From contig CM043958.1 in assembly GCA_014529385.2 (NCBI GenBank), forward strand, positions 142,470,734-142,534,733: 64,000 nt of DNA, written 5' to 3'. The position numbers were made by a program, and so were the translations under genes. The notes beneath the pieces are model-generated. The model saw only the letters and a list, made by a program, of their open reading frames with translations, ran no database searches and was not told the origin of the DNA. This document shows, piece after piece, positions 44,974-56,822 of the stretch; the first letter of the stretch is position 1; every line of letters starts with the position of its first letter. This stretch comes from Adiantum capillus-veneris. Its lineage: Eukaryota > Streptophyta > Polypodiopsida > Polypodiales > Pteridaceae.

Positions 44974-47779
44974 TTTCTTAGAGAGGACCTATTGAGATGG
45001 TTTACAAATACAATCGTAATCTTGGTTGCTCAGTTGATGATCACTCTTGATGTTCGGAATTTGCTGTCTTCATCCAATTATCTCGAAACCTCCAAGCAAA
45101 CATTCGATGACAACACCTTGGCTCGAGATCAACTATCATTGGAGTCGTATCAACATACAGGTAGGTTCTTGTGCACCTACTCAGAATCTGTTTTTTTTGT
45201 TTTTTGAGAGTTATCTTTATTATAATGGTTGTGGAACATACTTGGATTTTATGAGGACACTGTAGATTTGTTCATTGGCTCATTGGTTTTTTTTGGATTG
45301 TATGTACTATACATGCTTGTCTCCGATACAAATAATCTCTATGATGGTTACTTATTGAGTATTCAATGGTTATTTTTTACTGTTCTTCATAGTGACATGC
45401 TTCACGTCCACAGTCGACAGTAAAGTTTATGTATCGGATTATGTTTGGTGGTTGGGCACTAAGAGTTGCAATACAAAAATTGGATGATCTGATTGGTCTA
45501 AATTACCCTTTAGACTTGGAATTAATCAATCTTAAGCATTGGCTATTATTTATGTATATTTCTTATCACAGAGATATTTGCTTGCTCTTGGAACTTGGCA
45601 AAAGTAATAATAGCTGCACCTACTTAGTACACTTTTTTGATATTGTAATGGCTTAGTCTTTTGATTGTTTTTCGAGGTTTTTGACATACTCTAAACTTTG
45701 TACATAAGCCTTAACATTTTCTTCGAGGTTTTTTTTGGTTGCAGCTGTGCTTGAGTACATGCCTTGAATAAACTCAATGAAATAGACAGGTTTAGACATA
45801 TATACAGGTTATTATGTTCCGTATACTCAGTACATGTGTATTTGAATGAGCATCCCTCAAAAATGTGTATTCTACAAGTAGGTGCCACGCACCTAGTCAG
45901 TATTTGGAGTTGTGCACACTTTGTCTCAACACTTTGTTGATGCTGTCTGAAGCAAATTACCCATGCTGCTCACATTTTGACTTGCAAGAAAAAGTCTTAT
46001 CATTTGACCTGAATGCAACAAGGTTGGATTAAACTAAAATAAAAGACACTCTTTGTCTTAGGAAATGATTGTCACTATCGGTTGCATACAACCTCATGTG
46101 AGGGTCTCGTGGGAGATGGCATCGATTGGTCTTTTTTGAAATGACTGAGCATAAACAAAGGAAATGCTGCCGAAATTTTTGCATATATAATTCCGATTCG
46201 CCATACCCTGGTGCTTTGCTTGCATATAATATGAGATGGTTTATTTGGGATTGTTTCTCGAAAAACGTCCACTAAACACTGAAGTCCTAATCTTATACTA
46301 GAGATTTGCCTTGCGGTAGTATCCTTTTGCATAGTCAGCGTCTTGAGTTGATAATGGACACTTTACTAGTGCTGATATATTGTTGCATACCTGTGACTGA
46401 GCGATTTTCACATGATCACAATTGCACCTACTCAGTATATTTTGGGTTTTTGATAAGTAACAAGTTCTCAGAAGGTATGTCGGAAAGAAAAACATTTGAA
46501 ACCTGCAAGTAGTGGTATCCATTTCCGAGTTTTGTACTTAACATCGTTTGAAGTTTCTGGATTTTCTATTCACTGATGAGAGTTTACCTGAGTTGATGGA
46601 CCGTAGTTGGGGATCCATTGGCCGTGATATCTACGTGGATTGCTAACTACATTAGTCATTTCGTTACTGGAAGTCGACACTAAAGTATATGTATCGGATT
46701 ATGTTTGGGGTTTGGAACTCAGAGTTGCAATATGGAAATGGGGTGATCTGATTGGTCTAAATTACCCTTTAGACTTGGAGTTAATCAAGTTTAGGCATTG
46801 GTTTTTTGATCACAGATATATTTTCTTGCTCCCGGAACTTGGCAAAAGTAATAATAAATGTATGGATGGGGAATGACTATCATTAGCAAAAATATGCTTG
46901 TGCCTCTGGTAAAGATCTTCGAGGAAGTGGTAATGACCAGAAATTTTGAAATACAATTTGTATGTAAAAAATATGATGTCCAACTTAAAACATCCACCTA
47001 GAAAAATGACCTTAAAGACATGTATCTTTGTATGCAGGAAATCACTTCTGATGAAGGTAAGTATATAGTGGTGACTTCACAATTGCAAAGTACTTTTTGA
47101 TGCTTTTGGATAAATACATAATTTTGAACACAAATGTTTTACTTTGAAGTTCGTTCAAATTTAAAGAGCCTTAATCCTCAAGTGGGGGTCTCTGAAGAGA
47201 TGGTAGTAGACTGGACTTTTGAAAATTGATCCAATTTACAAAGGATATGCTATCCAATTTTTTCTAGAATTAAAAGATATAAACAGTAGCATATATAAAT
47301 GGCTCAAACATGATACTAGATCTTGGTTATGGTGGTAGTTTGTGTTGTAATTTTTGACACCAATAACAAGGGGAGGGAGTCGTTGACACCTGTCTTCCCA
47401 AGTAATGCTAGTTCTGACAGGCTTGTGTTTCTTGGATGGTGGCAGGTAAGAGATTCTTTCCTTGGGATTACAACAAAAACTGCAGCAGTAACGGAAGATC
47501 GTCCAATGTACCAACAAATTTACCAGTTGGATCCTTCTACATGTAGATGTAGTGGAAGCTCATCCCAAAGGATGGGCACATATGATACAGATAATATATT
47601 GTAGTGATCAAAGATCAAATTTTTTATCTAAATGATTGTATTATCCATTAGATTTAGAATTTTGTATCGTGTATATGAAATGATTTATGATATCTTGTTT
47701 TAAAATATTGTTATTCAATATATTATCTAACTCAATTGTCTAAGTATGGTTCAATTATGAGGGGATTTTTCATACTTAA
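44974..47779 (+). mobile_element. RT-less PLE-like unit (family B pseudo-LTR)
   Basis: Its last part (46836-47779) equals 35681-36624. Within it a segment of about 190 bases is repeated: 45430-45615 and 46685-46860 both contain GTATCGGATTATGTTTGG, TTGGTCTAAATTACCCTTTAGACTTGGA and AACTTGGCAAAAGTAATAAT. A donor-like CAGGTAGGT lies at 45157 after an ATG frame starting about 45034. No RT and no clear TATA box are visible. Confidence 0.55.
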
Positions 47780-47801
47780 ACACACACACACACACACACA
47801 C
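47780..47801 (+). repeat. (AC)n
   Basis: Eleven AC units. Confidence 0.95.
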
Positions 47802-48186
47802 TTGTATACTGTTCATATGAAGAAAAACTCTCAAAAAAGAAAAAAGAAAAACAGCCCCCTTCCCCCCCCCCCCCCCCCCCCCCTTCTTGTTTAGGCTCCT
47901 GCTGCCTTGGACCACACTAGGTCTAAAAAGCTTTTATTGAATGTTTATTTTGACCACTACCGGGGGCCAAGACCTTTACTAAGTAATGATGCTCTGTCGA
48001 GCGTGATCAAAGGCTACTGCCCTCAGGGAGTAGCGAAGGTGGCCCTCATCCTCCTCCTAGTCTGTCGATCTCTATTGAAAGCTATAGGCGTGATACTCGA
48101 TGCTGTATCTCTTACTCATGGTGGAGCTTGGCCTTCCTCTCTTGAGACCGTGACACTACACAAGGGCAAGACTTGCCTCCTCCTTC

Positions 48187-48223
48187 TATAAAAACAGGTG
48201 AGGGCGCATCTCTGCCCCTCACT
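48187..48223 (+). promoter_or_regulatory. TATA box and GTGAGG hairpin
   Basis: TATAAA at 48187-48192, then GTGAGGGCGC...GCCCCTCAC (48199-48223) and TTAG. Confidence 0.6.
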
Positions 48224-48290
48224 TAGCTATATTGGGTGTGTTGAGTCATTTTGTGAAACATTTCCTGTCTGCTTGCCACTACCAAGGAGA

Positions 48291-48317
48291 ATGGAGCTCT
48301 CCTCGGAGGTGACTCAA
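48291..48317 (+). CDS. Mini first exon (MELSSEVTQ)
   Basis: Nine codons from ATG to CAA, before GTGTTC. Length and ends equal the exon at 27878-27904. The donor is weaker than in the other units, and the frame stays open to 48425, so splicing here is less sure. Confidence 0.4.
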
Positions 48318-49926
48318 GTGTTCAATCCCTCCTCTGCTGAGTTTACTGTTTTTCTGCACCATTTTTTACACATATTAAAGGTGTCTTCCTACCTTTTGCT
48401 TGGTAAAAACAGGCATACTGTGTAGGCTCATTTTTTGTTATGGGCTTCTTACAAAAACTGTGCAGATTAGCACTTTCTGTTGATATTATTAAAGGGCTGG
48501 ATATAGTGAAAATAAGGATTGGGGCATCCTTGCCATATGCATAAGAAAATGCTCCTGACCTAGAACTTGTTGGGCCGTCTTTGTGGCATACTGTAGGCTA
48601 TGTCGAATACTACAGGTTCATATACTTTCAAAACTTGACTGGTTTTTTGTTTGCTAAAAGCCTAGCCATTATGGGTGGTCGTGGGCCTCTTGTGCATAAA
48701 AAATGATCATGGTCTGCATAATGAGGTGGCCTCAGGGCGCAATACTTCACCTCCACATAAGACTGTGTATGCATGAATGACAATAGGTGTTGGTGAGTAT
48801 GAAGGGTGGATTGATGGCCGTTCAGGCTTCTGTTGGGTGAGAAGCAAAAGGCGGGCTGTTACTGTATAACCGACTGTGTAAATGGTTGCTACAAGGGATT
48901 ATGGCCAATGGGCCACTTGGCGAAAACCAGCAGGTTGCTATCGCTGTGATTACGTTTTTTCTATCTGACAGTTCTCGAAATCAGTGGGCTCTTTCTTTCT
49001 TTCTTCCATGATTAACTGGTTGCTTAGCATATTTTGGAACTCATATGCCGGACACTGCATATGGGAATAACCTGACATCTTTTCCGAAGGTAAGTATAGT
49101 AGCTCATTCTTCTGAAATTTTTGAAATAAGGCATGTTTGGTATGACCAGACACTACTGTTCGAGATAATCGATATTGACTCTTTGGATAAAGAAGGCAAG
49201 TGGATATTTTGGCTTGGGTATAGCTTCCACGCTTTTTGGCAAGAAAATGATAAAGTTTTTTTTTATTTACTACTCTCCTAAACTAGTTACATTTTTTCTT
49301 ATTAGTTGGTGTTTAAAAAAAAGAAGGTAATCACCACCAGCATCTATAACCTCTGGTTAAACAAAAAATATCGGATCTTGCATCTTTTTGTACCTTTGAT
49401 ACCATGGGCTCTACTGATTGAATAAGGTAAGTATATACTTGCTTCTTTATACATAGTCACTAAGCGGTGGCTTTTGGTGTTACCCTTGATGGACTCCACC
49501 ATAATTTAAAAAGGAATATGAAAAAATGCTAACATACTAAATGAATAAACTAGCTTGTCAAAAGTAATTAAAACCTATAAGATGGACATGGATAACAACT
49601 GATATAGTCCATTGATACCTGTAAAACACATCCAAGGCTAACAGAATTGTTGTCTTGTTTGGATGGATGCAGGTAAGGACTCTATCTTATCTTGGATGGC
49701 TTTCTTTTCTTTGGCAAGCAACCTTTCTGTAATGAATTACTCACTGAGGAACCAGGAAGTTCTCCTATTTCTAGTTTTACTGAAAGAGGATCTCTTTCAT
49801 ACAATCATTGTACCTAAATAATTCTAATACTGAGTTATTTTGTACATATCAGTTCATTTATTCCTTGGCCACCTGTCTTTTGAATGTAAAAATTCAATTA
49901 TGTCTTATTAGTTAAGATTTAAATAG

Positions 49927-49928
<2 letters not shown>

Positions 49929-49973
<45 letters not shown>
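49929..49973 (+). repeat. (AC)n
   Basis: About 22 AC units, the longest AC run among the PLE boundaries. Confidence 0.95.
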
Positions 49974-49975
<2 letters not shown>

Positions 49976-50102
49976 TAAAGTTCTTGGTGGGCTTATTATC
50001 GAGGATGTCATTACTTGGAATGCCTTAATTGCATGGACAGAAAAATCTTGGCTTAGAATTTCAAAAAAACCCCTTCTTTCTTCGCCTTTACATCTCTATT
50101 AA

Positions 50103-50625
50103 ACCATCCATTACATGATCACACAAGCAACTGTCACAATAATAACACGTGTTTGGACGCTTAGCCAAAGATACGGTTGGCCAAAATTACACCAACTCCC
50201 TGGTGTGGGGTGTGTTGTTAAAATATCCTCTGAGGGGCTGGCCAAAACTGCGATACAAAAAAATCTTATGGTGTGGAAGAAACTGCGCTAGCAAGTATAA
50301 CCGCTCGGAAAATCCACGCTTCATTAAATGTTTCACATAATAATACCGAGGCCCTAAGCCCATGGCTTCAGTTATTATCGCCAGACGGATATTGTTCTTG
50401 AAGTGCTCTGGAACCCAAAGGGTCACCCCGTCACTCTATTTTGATATGTCCACCACTTCGTTTGCGTAACCGATGTCCCTCATTGGGGGAATAAAAGACG
50501 CTCATAACGGAGTATAGTGGTTCTCCTAATGGACTCACTCAATTGCTGAAGATGAGCGATGGTTATTTCTAATACCTGATCTTGATTATAAGTCATAGCA
50601 GATAAAGTGTATGGCATAGCTTAAG
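50103..50625 (-). pseudogene. Unidentified conserved protein, copy B
   Basis: On the minus strand an ATG at about 50622 opens MPYTLSAMTYNQDQVLE, then HLQQLSESIRR, LLFPQ-stop-GTSVTQTKWWTYQ and, after a shift, VTLWVPEHFKNNIRLA. AMGLGPRYYYV, LAQFLPHHKIFLY, PLRGYFNNTPHTRE and KRPNTCYYCDSC follow. It follows copy A (15720-16325) over its whole length at protein level, while the DNA has diverged. It is broken by a stop near 50500, a shift near 50427 and a stop at about 50187. Function unknown. Confidence 0.6.
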
Positions 50626-51349
50626 ACAAGTAATCAGCTGGCTGTAAACTCTTTAAAATTTACTCAAGATTGTTATTGTGCACCCTGAAGTTTAAAAACC
50701 CTCGTCTTTCATAGAACTACATAGCTACCTGAACCTAATGAATATCTGTAGAATAGCCCATGCTACTTGCCTTCTCTTATTGGGTCCAGTATTACATTAA
50801 CTCACCTCTATGTGCTTGACATATGTTTCTTCTAGAAACTTACCCAAATGGTTATCTTATCGATAATAGTCTCGTTTGATATGTCAGTATTATGAGTAAT
50901 TTTTTGTCTGTGACCATCCAGAGTTAGAGGCTATACCTCTTTAGAAATTTTAAGTGCCGCGTATCAACTTAGCTAAAGTAGTTTGGAAATTTCAAACTAG
51001 CTACTGCTACAAAAATATTGATGCTCATAAAGGATTTTTTTGGTATCCTCTTTTTAAATTGTTCAATGCTTGTCATTATTTTTAGCTTTTAAATACCCTA
51101 AAAATGCCTTACACTTGTATTGCGTGTATTCTTAGTAACCCTCTGCAATACTTCTTGCAGCTACCCTCTGCATGCATATAGTGTGTTCATAGGTGCGCGG
51201 TTGTAGCGCTTATGACTCGAAACTTGCTATTCTCAACCGGATTGTGTGCTAAAAGAAATCCTAGGAAACAAGGTCTTTAATGGCGACCTCGATTACGGGA
51301 ATTCTTGGCAAAATTTGGGTCCCTTCTTCTACGGAAGGGCATCATCATC

Positions 51350-51393
51350 TATAAAACCTTCACTAATTTACATCAGGTGAGTACTTTACTCAC
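51350..51393 (+). promoter_or_regulatory. TATA box and perfect GTGAGT hairpin
   Basis: TATAAA (51350-51355) and, 21 bases on, GTGAGT-ACTTT-ACTCAC (51377-51393) followed by TTAG. The stem is exact here. An ATG at about 51460 is followed at once by a stop, so no mini exon is recognised. Confidence 0.55.
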
Positions 51394-54300
51394 TTAGCAT
51401 CTTGGTTTTGTGATTACAGCTTGTGCGTTCAAAACTTCTAAGCTATTGTGACTTCAACATGGCTTAAAAGTATGGAGAAAAGTTTGGTGGAGTCATCATC
51501 CTCTCCAAGTCTACAAGTTATTTATCTGTTTGGCACTCATGTAGCCTTTAAGAATATTGGGCTGGACTGGTTTGGATAAAATGAAGGTGCTTAAATTGAA
51601 TAAATGGTAATCTTTGTTTGTTTAAACTCTGGATAATTGGACAGATTTTTGATTAAATATGATGCTTTGATTCGGGGAAGTATTTTTTGCTAAATCTCTG
51701 AAGAAACTGAGAAAATTCACTATTGCATAAACTCAAGTTACTGAGGTGCTGCCAGGTCTCTAAAATATTAAGAAGATTCATTGTCATATAACTTCTAGTT
51801 ACTGAGGTGCTGCCAGTTATTGAAAAGATTCGTAGAGGATGTTGAGCATCACATACCCAAATAATGTAGTGTTTTTTATGTTGTTTAAAGCTTGAATACT
51901 TTTGCCTTCTTACATCACTTACCCGCTTGATCACCACTTGTAGTTTGTTTATATTGCTGACATATGGTTACTGGATACATCTTGCCTGTTATGGTTTGGG
52001 TCACCGGCTTTAAAATAATCTAAGCCTTGCTCCGTTAAAACTTACCCTTATTTGCTCTCATTATATCAACGCATAGGAGGATGAATGCATACTGGCATGA
52101 TGTTGTGAAGAAGAATATAAAAATGGTATCTCCAACTAGTGTGTAGATGTGTTTAAAGGGCTGATGGTATATTTGGTACCCGCTAGTGTGAGAGATGGTC
52201 TTTGAATGAGCTTTTGATGGTCTCTGGCCTTCTTTATTCTAGTTTTGATTGAATGCATTTTTCCTGGGGATTAGACCTTCCCGACTAGTCCTGCTATGGT
52301 ATTATCAAAACATATTAGACATTTAACATGGGGTAATGGTACTATGGCTACTCTCTGGCGAGTGAGAGGATGAGTTTGGGAAAATACTTTGGCTGATCTC
52401 TGGTTTTTTTTACTATATCTTTGGATTTTACTGGTTGGGCCATTTCTAGCTTGATGCTATGACCTGCCCTGCTGTGCAGGTTGTGTTTCAGGGAATGGCA
52501 CTTGGCCTGCACTTTAAAAACATACTTTCTGATTTGTCCGCTCTTTTTTTCATAATGAGAAGAACAAATCTGCAGTTTCTGTTTAATATTTGGGTAAACA
52601 TCGGATGGGATTGCTTTTAAGATGTATTCGGCTAGCAAGGATAAAAAAAGTAATTTGTTACTGGCTATATGGAAGATTATGTCGTCTATGACATAGGAAG
52701 AGAATTAGCTGTTAATAATGATGGAATTTGAAAGGAATAAATTGGTTCTTAATTCTAGTATTGGTATGGCTTGAAAAAATCCAAATATATGTTTCAAACT
52801 CCTCTGGTTGGTCTGCTGGTCCTGTACCTTACCGTGTCGCTCTGATGTGTGTTGGTGTGGCTTTCGCTAATATACTACAAAGGCCTTTTAGGCTTTGTAA
52901 ATGAAATAAAAATCAAGCTCCTAACATCGTTCATACATAACTAGGCAATCCTTTATCTCTTCAAGAGGTGTTTAAGCCATTTAAGAATTGATATCTAGTG
53001 TAGGATTATATGTCTAATGCTAACTTGGGCTTGCTCCTATGGGGTAAAAATCTCCCTGATCTGGTTAAAGAATGAGTTTGGGATAAAAATCAAAAAAACT
53101 ATAATCTCTTTAAAGCTCTTGAAACAAAGGTTAGGCATCGGAAAATTTTATAAAGTAAATCTGGAACTAACTTGATATATAGTAGCTTTGTGGGAATCTC
53201 ACTCTCTGGGATAGATTGGCTAAAAACCAAGGACTCTTATTCTGTTTAAAAGAAAAACAAATACATGTAGAGAATTGTTTTGTTTTTCATTGCGACATGG
53301 ATAACAACTCGGATGCCCAGCATCACCTGCGTACAGTCATGTTAAAAAATTGTTTTCTTGTGGCTATGAGTGCAGATGAGGGCTACCTTCTTTGATAAAA
53401 ACATTCTGTTCTATGTGGTTGATGACTTATGGCGTATCTCTTACCTTGAAGCAGCATCACCCCAGACTTTGGGATTACTTTCTCCCATGTTATACTTTGT
53501 TATCTTCATTACCTTGTACAAAATTTATTCTCAAATGCAAATAAATTATTGTACAAATCCATTGTATTTGCCTAGAATTATTGATCTGTGAACAGGTAGT
53601 GTTCGTTTGCGTGTATGTATCTGTTTAGAACTGCTATACACAAAGTAAACGCAAAAGAGTGATTGACTTGTCTTTCTCTCTCATAACTTAGTTCTAGTTA
53701 TAAACACCTATTACAATATAATTTATTATATTCTAATAGGCAGGGGTGCTATCACATAGTCTCAGTGGTCCCCTTCGACCTGACTGGTGAAAGGTTGCTA
53801 GCACGACCATTCCATTCTATACTAGAGATTCTCGTTCTCTCTTTCTAAACAACCTTTTTCCTTGTCATTTCACTATTTTATTAATTTTGTCCACCAGTGT
53901 AAGGTCTCTGACCCGATCACAAGAGCACCCTTGTACCACGAAATGAATACAATGGAATAAGTTACTATTTTTAGCAGTTTTCCAGATTTTGTCAGTGCCA
54001 TGATGTTTAGAATGTTATAAAGCTTCAAAATGTGAATTAAAATCATTTTTGTGAAAAATTTCTGAAAATAGTAAGTTATTGGTCACCCGAACCGTCCAGT
54101 CTCGACCGTCTCGAACTTCTGCACCCGTACCCCGAATTTGAAAAAAATGCATTTTCAGACCCCGGGAGGGGCTGCTAAATATGGCAGGTACTCAGACCCG
54201 TACGTCTTAGTTAGAGCTTAGTATAGCAATTTACGGCATCAAAATGCGACTCGTATGGCCCGTTTTAGCCTAAAACCAATTTTTTCACAAAATTGTCCGG

Positions 54301-54551
54301 GAAGCACCGGGGGCCCGAGGCTGTGTGGGAACAGGTCCCAGCCCACTCCAGACCTGCTTTAGCAGCTAGGGGGCGCCCTCTTGCTTTGTGGGAGTCTTGG
54401 GGAAGCTGCCAAGCCTGCAACTCAGTGTGAGAGTCAGTTTACTGAGCCAACTGGACACTTGGTGGGTAGGCAACTGGACTTGCCATGCAAGGACTGAGTG
54501 CTCATCCAGATGCATTTAGCAACACAAATCGATTTTCAGCCTGTAGGAGCC

Positions 54552-54559
54552 TATTTAAA
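54552..54559 (+). promoter_or_regulatory. TATA box of the gypsy 2 LTR
   Basis: TATTTAAA lies inside a GTAGG...CCTAC inverted pair and directly before an AC run. It recurs at 62484-62491 in the 3' LTR. Confidence 0.55.
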
Positions 54560-55458
54560 GGCCTACACACACACACACACACACACAGATATGCTCACAC
54601 ACACACATTGCATACTCACACACCTACACACTAGGAAGGTGCTGTCGGCACACACACAGCTTTTGAAGGAGGAGCAAGGAGGGAGGTGCTGCCGAATTTC
54701 CCATCTCGAGGATTCATTGCATCATAAATTTAAGAGGATTCTCAGCCCCTAATCACGGTAATTATGGTTTAATTACTGCTCTTCTTAATCTCATCATTAC
54801 CCACTCATAATTCTTGTCTACTATGCCTACTTTTAGCCATAATTCTCTATAGCTGCTCTCTAAGCTATACTTCATTACATAATTATCATTCATTTAGTTA
54901 ATTTATTCAGCCATTCATCATCCTTAATCAAGGATTAATGCATGATTAGGAAAGATTCTCTCTCTAGGCGGTATAGTCAATAAATTGTCAGCTAGTAATA
55001 GTGTAGATTTGTCAGAATTCAATCTTTCACTACTCAATAGAGTTGTAATTAAATTACACTTAATCTTCTCACACATTTAGATGCGATTAAGGCTGAAAAT
55101 TAATCCGTCATTAGTCCAATAAGAAGAAGGTTTTTCCATCACAAATGCCTGCGGTCACTCTGCACCTTCATATTGCTCTAGGAAAATGAATGAGCTTACT
55201 TACTTCATATCTTTCGTGAATCAATTAGAAAAACTCTGAATTTCTTAATCATCTAAGCCAAGTAATTAACCTTAGAGTCATTTCCCATAGGGTGGATACA
55301 GAATTACCCTTAAAAAATTGCTAGGGCAAAAAGGGGAAAAATCTAACCTCGTGCATAAGGAGGAGTCTTTAATAAATCTAATCTGTCGATTGGTTTGTCA
55401 TGTTGCTCTCGGACCTTAGCTCTTTTTTTTCAAGTCTATCATTTAAGTAGTGAGAAAA

Positions 55459-55599
55459 ATGGCCCCGGTTAAGAGAACTCACTTCGGTGGAGCCCACGAC
55501 CGCGAGGCGGGAACAAGCAATGTCAACGAAAAAGGAAAGGCTCCCATGGACGAGCAAATACCGGCCATCTCACGGGCTATTGACGAAGAAATGGAAGAG
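55459..55599 (+). CDS. LTR-borne first exon of gypsy 2 (47 codons)
   Basis: ATG (55459) opens MAPVKRTHFGGAHDREAG... and reaches EEMEE in phase 0 directly before GTAGGT, a strong donor. The frame is kept in the 3' LTR (63396-63536) with three substitutions in the coded protein. An acceptor TTGGTGTTGCAG ends at 56822, phase 0, and another CCCATGTAG ends at 57544, phase 0. Splicing would remove the primer site, so only unspliced RNA could be copied. The peptide is polar and acidic toward its end, like a Gag N-terminus, but I do not recognise it. Confidence 0.6.
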
Positions 55600-55889
55600 G
55601 TAGGTCCCAATTTCTATTCAAGTTGTTTAATTAACATTGTATACGATTAGTTAGGAATGAACATATCCCCGAACATGTTGGAGAAATCCGACAGAAACCT
55701 TGGCATTGAATGCATAGTACATTTAAGTATAAAGTAGGAAAGAAATGATTGATGGGTATGTTGTTTGCAAGAGGAAAGAATGTTTGCTAGGGAAAATTTA
55801 GCTCGACATGTTCATTTTATTTCCAATGTTGAATAAGTCCTGACCTCCCTACTGATCACAGGGGGAAGAGTTCCTCGTTAGGGCTCTTG

Positions 55890-56040
55890 AATCCACGACT
55901 TGCTTTTTATGCGGTGGATATCCATGCCTTGCTTTTTATGCGGTGGATACCCACGACTTGCTTTCTATGCGGTGGGAACCCACGACTTGCTTTCTATGCG
56001 GTGGGAGTGTCCATGACGTGCTTTCTATGCGGTGGACATA
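55890..56040 (+). repeat. Minisatellite in the gypsy 2 LTR (five units)
   Basis: Five units of 27 to 32 bases with the core CGACTTGCTTTCTATGCGGTGG (TTTTTATG in the first two). Repeated at 63829-63975. Confidence 0.88.
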
Positions 56041-56709
56041 CCTAGTTGTATGGGCAGCTAGGCGACAACATGAGGAGTGAACTCTCGCTGGAGGGGGGAT
56101 GTTGTACCTCCAGAACATTGGAACTTTTATGAAAAAGTTTGAGTAGAATTTTTACTAGAATTCTGTCTTGGTGTTGTTTGCAATACTGGTTGAAGGGCTG
56201 CTTTAACGAACCATGTGATTCGGAATTAAACAAGGAATATCTATGTTGAACAACCTTTGTGGTAGTAATTAGGTCACACGAGGAAGTGTGAGTGTGGGGG
56301 TGGAAAGTGGGGGCTTGGCTCGGGTTGCCAATGCCTACGAGATGGGTGGTCCCAATTGGTCGGGAACTCTCTATCCCCATAGTGCTTACTCGATATTGGT
56401 ATTACTCATTGCCCCTAGAGCGGCGAATCCTCGAGAGTACGTGCCTCTGAAACATGGGGAAAAAGGCACTCGGGGTTTCTCTCCTCTTGGAAGGTGGGTC
56501 TTAGGATCGCTAGATAGTTAAGTACGCTTCCCCTGCGAGGTGGAGCTAGATCTCGTTACTAGTAGGCTCGAACTCGACTCACTTTGTGATGAGAGATCGT
56601 CCGCTAGTTGAACCCTGAACCATTTTGTTTGCTTCCGCTATAGATCTAGTGGCCACCAGGTTTACCATCAGATCCGTTGTCTGATACGACGGGGTGGGGA
56701 CCTCACACC

Positions 56710-56721
56710 TGGTATTAGAGC
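56710..56721 (+). other. Primer-binding site of gypsy 2 (tRNA-iMet type)
   Basis: TGGTATTAGAGC, one base from the plant initiator-Met site, two bases after the LTR end. Confidence 0.88.
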
Positions 56722-56822
56722 CTAGGTTAGGCTGGGAAAAATAAAGTCGTATTGTTTGAACATTTAAAAGGAACTGAAAGTGTATAGGTAGTTGATCCGA
56801 ATTCCTTGCATTGGTGTTGCAG

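Larger units (their letters stand above)
47802..49928 (+). mobile_element. RT-less PLE-like unit (solo pseudo-LTR)
   Basis: Bounded by AC on both sides. It has a C run (47862-47883), TATA/hairpin (48187-48223), exon 48291-48317, and a 3' region (49582-49928) matching 29245-29814. That region includes the ATGGAC/GTCCAT and ACCTGT/CAGGTA arms and the closing CTGTCTTTTGAATGTAAAAA block. No RT is present. Confidence 0.62.
49974..53897 (+). mobile_element. PLE-like unit, cut by gypsy 2
   Basis: It carries the antisense protein remnant (50103-50625), a TATA/hairpin promoter (51350-51393) and GACATGGATAACAAC (53294-53308) near its right end. Gypsy 2 starts at 53898, so the expected AC end is not seen. 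A short segment around AGTTACTGAGGTGCTGCCAG is repeated at 51728 and 51796. No RT is present. Confidence 0.45.
53898..56707 (+). repeat. 5' LTR of gypsy 2
   Basis: It starts TGTAAGGTCTCTG and ends ACCTCACA. It contains TATTTAAA (54552-54559), an AC run (54565-54587), a coding exon with a splice donor (55459-55599) and a minisatellite (55890-56040). Confidence 0.92.

Noticed and set aside
55890-56040. Regular repeats of about 30 bases that could suggest a CRISPR array
   Set aside because: Units are contiguous without spacers and lie in a plant-type LTR.
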